Positions 46,972-53,693 of a stretch of 53,693 nucleotides of DNA are shown here, piece after piece. Position 1 is the stretch's first letter. Each line of letters begins with the position of its first letter. Source of the stretch: JBBDYH01 sp040901795 (GTDB lineage Bacteria > Planctomycetota > Planctomycetia > Pirellulales > JALHPA01); assembly GCA_040901795.1 (NCBI GenBank), contig JBBDYH010000006.1, positions 1-53,693 of the forward strand. Reading direction: 5' to 3'. The notes below the pieces were generated by a model. That model worked only from the letters and a program-made list of their open reading frames with translations, did no database searches and was not told the origin of the DNA. The position numbers and the translations under genes are program-made.

Positions 46972-49900
46972 ATGCGATATTTAGGCAGGATTCTATGCGC
47001 AAGAAGCGCACGGCGTCGATCAAATATCCGGCGTCACAGGCGGCAAGAGTTTATACGCCGCTCTTTCGGGCACACCGAGCAGCTCGAACCGCGGCAAATG
47101 CTGGCGACTTTTACTTGGGACGGCGGCGGCGACCAAACATCTTGGCACGATGCCACCAACTGGCTGGGCGATCAGGCGCCTACGGCGGCTGACGATGCGA
47201 CAGTCCCGGCGGCATTCAGCGCGGCGACCGTCACAATCAGCGTGAATACGTCGGTCCGCCGAATCGATTCGCAGGCGAGCCTATCCATCTCCGGCGCAAC
47301 TATGACCACAGAATTCGTTGTCGCGCCGCACTTGGCAATGTCGTCGAATAGCACGCTGACGACGTTCGACAGCATCGCGACGACCGTTCACAAGCTGGAG
47401 CTCGAAATCGCCGGCACGTTGACGATTGACCTCACCAGCAGGATCGACGTGACGGGCAAAGGGTATCTGCCAGGACGCACAACGGGCAACACTATTGATG
47501 GTGCAGCAACTGTTAATGGAGGTGGCAGCTACGGAGGTCTAGGTGGCATCGGGACAACCAGCGGCTCGGGCAACGGTGTTCCGAATGCTGTGTACGGCGA
47601 CTATACCGACTATGCCGAGCCAAATCACTGGGGCAGCGGCGGTGGCAGCGGTGGTGTTGGAGGAGGACTTGTCCGCCTACAAGCTCAGACGCTGCAACTT
47701 GACGGCCAAATCCTAGCCAGTGGCTTTACGCCGCCAGACACAGGTGGATTCGCCTTCGGCGGCGGCAGTGGAGGCGGCGTCTTGATCCGCGCTGGGACCC
47801 TGGTCGGTACCGGATCGATTGAGGCGACTGGAAGCGACGGAACTCAGTTTGTTGCTCAAAACGCACAAGGCTTCAGCTACGGTGGTAGTGGTGGAGGCGG
47901 TCGCGTCGCGGTCCACGCTCAAGACCTCAGCGGCTTCGACGCCGTCAATATAACGGCGCACGGCGGCCTTCCGGGACCGGGCGGCCGGTCTGCGCCAGGT
48001 GGCGCTGGCACGGTCTTTATCAAAGACACCGACAACCAACACGGGACGCTGATTCTCGACGCCGGAACCGGCGGTGCCGGTACTACTCCGCTCGGCTTGG
48101 CGGACGATACCACGCTCCCAATTCCGGATGCAGTCGTCATTCGAGGGGCGGGGACGCACGTCGTTCCTCAACACGCCGGCTTGCTTCTCGACTTTCGAAA
48201 CACGCTGACCATCGAAGCTTCTGGCGGACTGACGGTGGCTGCGGCGTCGCTAAATCTCGGCGGCACAGTCACACTGGCCAGTGGTGGCACGCTCCGCATT
48301 ACGTCTGGCACGTTTTCTCCACCGGTGCCGTTGATCTTCAACGGCGGCGTACTGGCGGTGACTGGGATTCTTAGTCCTGAAATTCCATTGGACATCGGCC
48401 CCGCCAGCCGAGTGTTAGTGAACGGTTCACTGTCCACCGGGAGGTCGCTCAACGTCACCGGCACGGGCTTTCTCTCCGTTAGTGACACGTTGACTTCCAT
48501 GCTTCCCCTAACAGTCACGGCCGGCACGATCGCGGCGGGGCGCATCAGGGCGCCAAGCATTTCACTGGTTAACGGCGCGGAATTGACGAGCCTCGAATCC
48601 ACCGAGAGCCAAATGCACAAGCTGGAAGTGCAGGTGGCTGGGACGATCCTCGTCGACGCCACGAGCAAGATCGACGTATCGAGCAAAGGCTATTTGCCGG
48701 GCCGCACCAAGGGCAATACGACCGTAGGAGCAGCGACTCAACTTGGAGGCGGCAGTTATGGTGGCTTGGGCAGTGGAGGGTTTGCGGGCACAACCAACGC
48801 AGTATATGGAGACTACGCCGATCCGGAAGAGTGGGGCAGCGGCGGCACGCGTTTTAATCTTCAAGACCACACCGATGGCGGTGGCCTAGTGCGGCTCCGA
48901 TCGCAAGCCTTAATCTTGCATGGCCAGCTTTTGGCCGACGGACTGGGACCAACGCTATCCATGGGAGGCGGCGGCAGCGGCGGGAGCATTTTCGTTGATG
49001 CCGACACGTTGAGCGGTACCGGCACCATTCGCGCTGCAGGCGGTGCGGGAGTCGGCGGCAATGCCGGCGGCGGCGGTGGAGGTAGAATCGCTGTCTACGC
49101 CCGTGACTCCAGCGGCTTCAACCTCCAGAACGTCTCTGCGCCAGGTGGGATGGCGCCAGGCAACGGTCGCGCAGGCACAGTGCATGTTGTACAAGGCAAC
49201 CTTCACACTCATGTGCGATCACACGCGCCAACCGGACGCAACAAAGGTCATCTTTCGAGCGGACTCGATGCCGTCACACTTCAGTTTAATAAGCCGATCG
49301 AAGTTTCGACCCTCATCTCTTCGTTGGCGATCGCCGGTCCGCTCGGGGCTATTGCGGCGACCGAGATTCGACTGGTGGGCGATCGCGAATACGAGATTGT
49401 TTTTCCCCGCCAAACGGTGAATGGCCGCTACAACTTCACACTGCTTCCGACACTTCTCGATGCTGAAGGCGTTCCGCTCGATCAGAACGCCAATGGCATA
49501 CCTGGCGAACTTGTTCCCTCGGGTATGTCGAGAATCGTCCGCAGCACCGAGCCGGTTCCCGATACGGATCACTACCAGTTCACGCTCATAGTTGACACGG
49601 TCGCGCCTCGCCTAACAAACCATACCCCGGCCGGCGACATTGCCGGAACTGTTGAGTCGCTCGATATATGGTTTAGCGAATCCATCGACAAGACAACGCT
49701 TTCAACCGCTGATCTAGCAATCACCGTCCCAGGTGGTCAGGTGATCGCCCCAACCAGCGTACAAGAGGTCGGGCTCAACCGCTTCCGCATCCGCTTTGCC
49801 CCGCAAACTGCCACGGGCAGATACCAAGTCCGCATCGGCCCCGACATCCGCGACCTCGCAGGCAATCTCCTCGATCAGGATCACGACGGTACACCGAGCG

Positions 49901-52900
49901 AGGCGACCGTCTCGTTCAACCTCGTGCCGGTTGATCTCGGTCTAAGCAATCTTCAGGTTGAGCCAACGCAGCTTTGGGTGGGCGAACAGGTAACGATCAC
50001 CTGGAACGGCGCGAACCGCAGCGGTGCTCCTTTGATCGGAAGCTGGTTCGACGGCGTTTACCTGTCGACGGATGATCGGTGGGACATCACTGATATTCTG
50101 CTTGGTATCGACGACCACCCTGGGGGCCTGGCGGAAAACGAACCCTATCCCGGCGAAGTTTCAACAATCCTACCGGGTGTGTTGCCGGGGATGTACCACT
50201 TCATTGTTCGCGCCGATATCCGCAATGACGCGCGAGAGGGATTAGGCGAAGCTGACAATGTTATTTCGAGTGGCTCGATTGCGGTTGGCGTGCGCGGGCT
50301 GCCGACGACGGGCGTACCGGCTGAGGGACTGCTCACCGCGGATGACCCGGCCGATTACTACGCGGTATTTGTGCCGGGCGGCGAACACCTTGGTTTGGTT
50401 CTCGATGGCCAGGCCGTATCGGGCGTGAACGAGCTGTTCATCAGTTTTGAATCGATCCCCACTCGGCAGGTATCCGATTATCGCGCGATTGGCGATGAGA
50501 ATCTGATTGAGCAACTAGATCGAATGATAGCCGTAACGGCGCCCCCTGGTGGCGGCACCTTTTTCGTTCTTGCGCATGGCGCTGACGTTGAGAATGAAAC
50601 GCCGTACTCGATTACAGCCAACGTCGGTGACCTTGTAGTTACAGGGATTACGCCCAACCGCGGGACGGCGTCGCCACCATTGCAGAGTTTGCGAACGCCC
50701 GCGATTATTACGATCACTGGCGCGGGCTTCGATCAATCCACTACGGTCGATTTCATCGGTCCCGATAACGTGGTCCGGTCGCCTGAATCGACGACTGTGC
50801 TCTCGCCGTCAACAATCACGCTGAACCTTGATCTCACGGATTGGCCGGCAGCCGAATATACGGTGCGCATCTGCAAGGGAGATACCACCGTACTCCGACC
50901 GGCAGCGTTCCGCGTCCTTAGTTCCGGTCAACCCAACCTGGTTACGAATCTGGTCCTTCCATCGGCCTTGGGTTTCAACATCCCAATTCGCCAGACGATT
51001 TGGATTGAGTACCGCAATGACGGTGATGCCGCGATGCACGCGCCTATTCTAACGATCGAGGGCGACAGCGGCGCGCTGATCACTGACGATTTCGATTTGG
51101 CGGTTCCGTTCCGCGGCTTCGACAGCGCCTCCGTCGGCGTGACGAACTCCGTTCAGGTTATGGCCCGCGGCAGCGGCGCAACGCCCGGCATACTTCAGCC
51201 AGGCGACTCTGGCCGCATCCCGATCTACTACATCGGCCTTAGCAGGCCGGGCAATTACCCTCGCATATCGTTTACGGTCCGCGCCACCCAAGTAGACGAC
51301 GAGGTCTCACGAATCGTCGAAGGCGTCGATGGTCCGTACCTGGATGACCATTCGGTGCCCTGGGTCAGCTTCAACAATCTTGGCCTCCGCCCGGAGTTTA
51401 TGCCCCCCGACGCTTGGGCCGCGATTGTTGAGAACATGTCGCAGATGGTTGGCCCCGACTGGGCCAATTATGTCGTGGGCTTGAACGATAATATGAACTT
51501 TCTCCATGCGGTTGGAGTTGAGACGAACGACGTTACGGAGCTGTACGGTTACGAGGTCGCTCAGGCGTCGGCAAACCTGAATCCAATCCGCTACCTAGCC
51601 GGCTCGGTCGATGCTTCGGTTCCAGCACTCGGCATCCCTCTTTCCTTTAGCCGAGTCTTCGGCCAATCCATCGCCTCGCGGTACACGGATGGCCCTCTTG
51701 GCCGCGGCTGGGCGCACAATTGGCACGTCCGCGCCGATGTACTGTCTAACGGAGATATCATCTTGCGAGGTCCCGGCGGCGCCGACCGCTACTTCACGCG
51801 TCAGCGAGACGGCAGCCTCAAGCCGGCCGCTGGCGACTTCAGCAGCCTCGCGTTCGTCGGCGGAGCGTATCAGCTCACTGAGACCGATCAGACTATCTGG
51901 CGCTTTCGGCCCGATGGCAAGCTCGACTTCATGGCTGACCCCAACGGTAACCGAGTGAGTTTGACTTACGACGCCGAAGGGCAACTTGTCACGCTCACTC
52001 ACTCTACCGGTGCGCAACTTCGGCTCGAATACAACGCCGCCGGCCGCATTGCGCGCTTGGTAAATCCTCTCGGCCCCGGCACCGATGACGACCTCGTAAC
52101 CAGTTACAACTACGATGTTTCCGGCGAGCATTTGATCGGTGTTACGCAGCCCGGAAATCGCATAACTGACTACAACTACGACACCGGCGCGAACGCTGCT
52201 CGTCGTCACGCCTTACGAGGAGTTACGTACCCCGACGGCACAAGCGACCACTTTACCTACGATGCCTTTGGTCGGCTCATTCTCACCTCCGCCGATGGTG
52301 GCGCCGAAGCGTTAAGCTTTCAATACGACTCAGCGGGCGGCGTGACGATCGCCGATGCGACGAGCCGCAAGACGTTTTTGGCATATGGGCTGAACGGGCG
52401 CCTGGAGCAAGTCCGTGACGGCGATGGGCGAACTGTCAACTTCGACAACTGCGATTGCGGCCATCTTCGCGCATTGATCGGACCGAGCGGCGAGCGCTAT
52501 AACTACGACTACGACACTCGAGGCAACCTAACTGGCATTCGCGATCCGCTCCGGCACGATGTCGCCTTCGAGTACGACGCGACGTTTAATCAAATCACGT
52601 CGGTTATTGATGCGCGCGGAAACGGCATGCAGTACGGTTACGACGAGCGCGGCAACCTCACTTCGATTACTTCTGAGGAGGACTCGCGTGAACGATACAC
52701 CTACGACGACGCTGGCAATCTCCTGACCTACTCGAATCGCCGCGGACAGACGATCACCTACACCTACAATGCGGTGGGGCAGGTAACTGGCAAAGACAAC
52801 CCAGACACGCCGGGCGTCGACTACGTCTACTCGTACGATACTGCGGGGAACCTCGTCTCCGCCACTGATCACGCGGGTACGACGAAGATGCAGTATGAAC

Positions 52901-53693
52901 CCGCGACAAACTTCCTGACGCGGATCGACTACCCCGGCGGGCTTTTCTTTACATTCGCCTACGACGCGCTAGGCCGCCGCACACAGCGCACCGACCAAGG
53001 CGGCCACGAGGAAAACCTGACGTATGATGCTGTCGGCCGGCTGGATGTCATGACCGACGAGAACGATACGCTTATCGTCGATTACGATTACGATGACGCC
53101 GGTCGGTTGAGCCGTAAGAAACTCGGCAACGGTGTCTTTACTGAGTATACCTACGACAACGCGGGCAACATCTTATCTCTTGTAAATCGCCGTGTTGATG
53201 GTTCGATTCTTTCTCGCTTCGACTACACCTACGACGCATCCGGCAATCGAGTTTCGATGACCACGCTCGACTACGCGTTTATCTACGGCTACGATCCGCT
53301 CGGTCAGCTAACATCCGCGACTCGAACTGATCTGGCCACTGGCGAGATAGACGTCACGACATACGTCTACGATACCGCTGGTAACCGGCTTCAAGTGGTT
53401 GAAAATGGAAATGCCACGACATATGCGACGAACGACCTTAACCAGTACACGACAGTGGGTAACGTCCTCTACCGCTACGACCTCGACGGGAACATGATCT
53501 CGAAGGTTGAACATGGAATCACAACGAGTTACAGCTACGATGTCGAGAACAGACTGATCGGTGTTTCGACACCGACTGACACGTGGACGTATGATTACGA
53601 CGCTTTTGGTCAGCGGATCAGCACATCTCACAACGGCGCGGGTGCATTCCCGTTTTGCGGTGGTAGTTTTGTCGGGTTTTCAGGGGTCATGTG
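46972..53693 (+). CDS. Giant LEPR-type surface protein with Gly-rich, CARDB, Big_5-like and Rhs/YD-repeat domains (partial)
   Basis: One frame stays open from 46972 to the window edge (2,240 codons, 3' end missing). The amino-terminus is Arg-rich and carries LEPRQMLA (about 38-45), the planctomycete LEPR-xLL export-associated motif. About residues 50-760 contain two copies of a Gly-rich module (SRIDVTGKGYLPGRT / SKIDVSSKGYLPGRT; GGGSYGGLG). Next come Big_5/SbsA-like domains (about 755-985, DTVAPRLTNHTPAG), a CARDB-like domain (about 987-1105), a PPC-like region, an IPT/TIG-like domain and a further CARDB-like stretch. From about 1537 there is an Rhs core: PLSFSRVFG, GPLGRGWAHNW, then about 25 YD repeats (YDYDTRGNLTGI, YTYDDAGNLLTY). 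Rhs proteins build shells around carboxy-terminal toxins or act as adhesins; the missing end decides which. Confidence 0.92.
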   Translation, partial: MRYLGRILCARSARRRSNIRRHRRQEFIRRSFGHTEQLEPRQMLATFTWDGGGDQTSWHDATNWLGDQAPTAADDATVPAAFSAATVTISVNTSVRRIDSQASLSISGATMTTEFVVAPHLAMSSNSTLTTFDSIATTVHKLELEIAGTLTIDLTSRIDVTGKGYLPGRTTGNTIDGAATVNGGGSYGGLGGIGTTSGSGNGVPNAVYGDYTDYAEPNHWGSGGGSGGVGGGLVRLQAQTLQLDGQILASGFTPPDTGGFAFGGGSGGGVLIRAGTLVGTGSIEATGSDGTQFVAQNAQGFSYGGSGGGGRVAVHAQDLSGFDAVNITAHGGLPGPGGRSAPGGAGTVFIKDTDNQHGTLILDAGTGGAGTTPLGLADDTTLPIPDAVVIRGAGTHVVPQHAGLLLDFRNTLTIEASGGLTVAAASLNLGGTVTLASGGTLRITSGTFSPPVPLIFNGGVLAVTGILSPEIPLDIGPASRVLVNGSLSTGRSLNVTGTGFLSVSDTLTSMLPLTVTAGTIAAGRIRAPSISLVNGAELTSLESTESQMHKLEVQVAGTILVDATSKIDVSSKGYLPGRTKGNTTVGAATQLGGGSYGGLGSGGFAGTTNAVYGDYADPEEWGSGGTRFNLQDHTDGGGLVRLRSQALILHGQLLADGLGPTLSMGGGGSGGSIFVDADTLSGTGTIRAAGGAGVGGNAGGGGGGRIAVYARDSSGFNLQNVSAPGGMAPGNGRAGTVHVVQGNLHTHVRSHAPTGRNKGHLSSGLDAVTLQFNKPIEVSTLISSLAIAGPLGAIAATEIRLVGDREYEIVFPRQTVNGRYNFTLLPTLLDAEGVPLDQNANGIPGELVPSGMSRIVRSTEPVPDTDHYQFTLIVDTVAPRLTNHTPAGDIAGTVESLDIWFSESIDKTTLSTADLAITVPGGQVIAPTSVQEVGLNRFRIRFAPQTATGRYQVRIGPDIRDLAGNLLDQDHDGTPSEATVSFNLVPVDLGLSNLQVEPTQLWVGEQVTITWNGANRSGAPLIGSWFDGVYLSTDDRWDITDILLGIDDHPGGLAENEPYPGEVSTILPGVLPGMYHFIVRADIRNDAREGLGEADNVISSGSIAVGVRGLPTTGVPAEGLLTADDPADYYAVFVPGGEHLGLVLDGQAVSGVNELFISFESIPTRQVSDYRAIGDENLIEQLDRMIAVTAPPGGGTFFVLAHGADVENETPYSITANVGDLVVTGITPNRGTASPPLQSLRTPAIITITGAGFDQSTTVDFIGPDNVVRSPESTTVLSPSTITLNLDLTDWPAAEYTVRICKGDTTVLRPAAFRVLSSGQPNLVTNLVLPSALGFNIPIRQTIWIEYRNDGDAAMHAPILTIEGDSGALITDDFDLAVPFRGFDSASVGVTNSVQVMARGSGATPGILQPGDSGRIPIYYIGLSRPGNYPRISFTVRATQVDDEVSRIVEGVDGPYLDDHSVPWVSFNNLGLRPEFMPPDAWAAIVENMSQMVGPDWANYVVGLNDNMNFLHAVGVETNDVTELYGYEVAQASANLNPIRYLAGSVDASVPALGIPLSFSRVFGQSIASRYTDGPLGRGWAHNWHVRADVLSNGDIILRGPGGADRYFTRQRDGSLKPAAGDFSSLAFVGGAYQLTETDQTIWRFRPDGKLDFMADPNGNRVSLTYDAEGQLVTLTHSTGAQLRLEYNAAGRIARLVNPLGPGTDDDLVTSYNYDVSGEHLIGVTQPGNRITDYNYDTGANAARRHALRGVTYPDGTSDHFTYDAFGRLILTSADGGAEALSFQYDSAGGVTIADATSRKTFLAYGLNGRLEQVRDGDGRTVNFDNCDCGHLRALIGPSGERYNYDYDTRGNLTGIRDPLRHDVAFEYDATFNQITSVIDARGNGMQYGYDERGNLTSITSEEDSRERYTYDDAGNLLTYSNRRGQTITYTYNAVGQVTGKDNPDTPGVDYVYSYDTAGNLVSATDHAGTTKMQYEPATNFLTRIDYPGGLFFTFAYDALGRRTQRTDQGGHEENLTYDAVGRLDVMTDENDTLIVDYDYDDAGRLSRKKLGNGVFTEYTYDNAGNILSLVNRRVDGSILSRFDYTYDASGNRVSMTTLDYAFIYGYDPLGQLTSATRTDLATGEIDVTTYVYDTAGNRLQVVENGNATTYATNDLNQYTTVGNVLYRYDLDGNMISKVEHGITTSYSYDVENRLIGVSTPTDTWTYDYDAFGQRISTSHNGAGAFPFCGGSFVGFSGVM

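Noticed and set aside
46995..47192. Short frame starting MRKKRTASIKYP
   Set aside because: It overlaps the start of the giant gene in another frame; the frame from 46972 has the LEPRQMLA motif and stays open for 6.7 kb.

Overview
This window looks like chromosome from a planctomycete, probably of the Pirellulales type (inference from gene content). The evidence is three PEP-CTERM/dockerin-like surface proteins, two proteins with the planctomycete LEPR-xLL amino-terminal motif, a DUF1559 pseudopilin-like protein, an ECF sigma factor next to a large membrane Ser/Thr kinase, a DUF4058 protein, high GC, and many short palindromic repeat families typical of this phylum.

Layout. 1-4500: thpR and a PfkB sugar kinase (minus), a secreted serine hydrolase, small hypotheticals and a PilZ protein. 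4454-7398: secreted S15/CocE hydrolase and a DUF4058 protein. 7404-10880: a tight operon (EamA transporter, homocysteine methyltransferase, ROK protein, GlcN6P/GalN6P isomerase) joined by three ATGA overlaps. 11074-14023: a BlaI-type repressor followed by a fusion of a BlaR1-like M56 metalloprotease with a PDZ-S41 protease. 14014-26747 (minus): three mosaic PEP-CTERM proteins, a beta-propeller LEPR protein, and the sigma/kinase pair, whose kinase gene has captured a cluster of palindromic repeats in frame. 27050-30758: a frameshifted small gene, the DUF1559 protein, and an ABC1 kinase with a TetR regulator behind two operators. 30964-34394: a CehA/McbA metallohydrolase with a repeat at its 5' end, an aldo/keto reductase remnant, tRNA-Asp, a 44-aa membrane peptide and a diguanylate cyclase. 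34403-35902: a Gly/Ser/Ala-rich lipoprotein.

36230-46197 reads as a regulatory and envelope island: divergent DUF2294 genes, one behind a candidate leader RNA ending in a strong terminator, then a receiver protein, CsrA, two small membrane proteins, a tandem-PAS hybrid histidine kinase, a receiver-SpoIIE phosphatase, and a glycan module (GT4, alpha/alpha-toroid protein, GH130). From 46972 to the right edge runs one uninterrupted open frame of over 2,240 codons: a giant LEPR-type Rhs/YD-repeat surface protein whose carboxy-terminus lies outside the window.

The most unusual signals are (1) the BlaI plus M56-PDZ-S41 pair, (2) the terminator-ended leader before the DUF2294 gene, and (3) hairpin repeat families with compensatory stem changes that also supply coding sequence: the kinase linker and the carboxy-termini of a PEP-CTERM protein and a TetR regulator. 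No CRISPR array, complete insertion sequence, integrase or prophage was seen.
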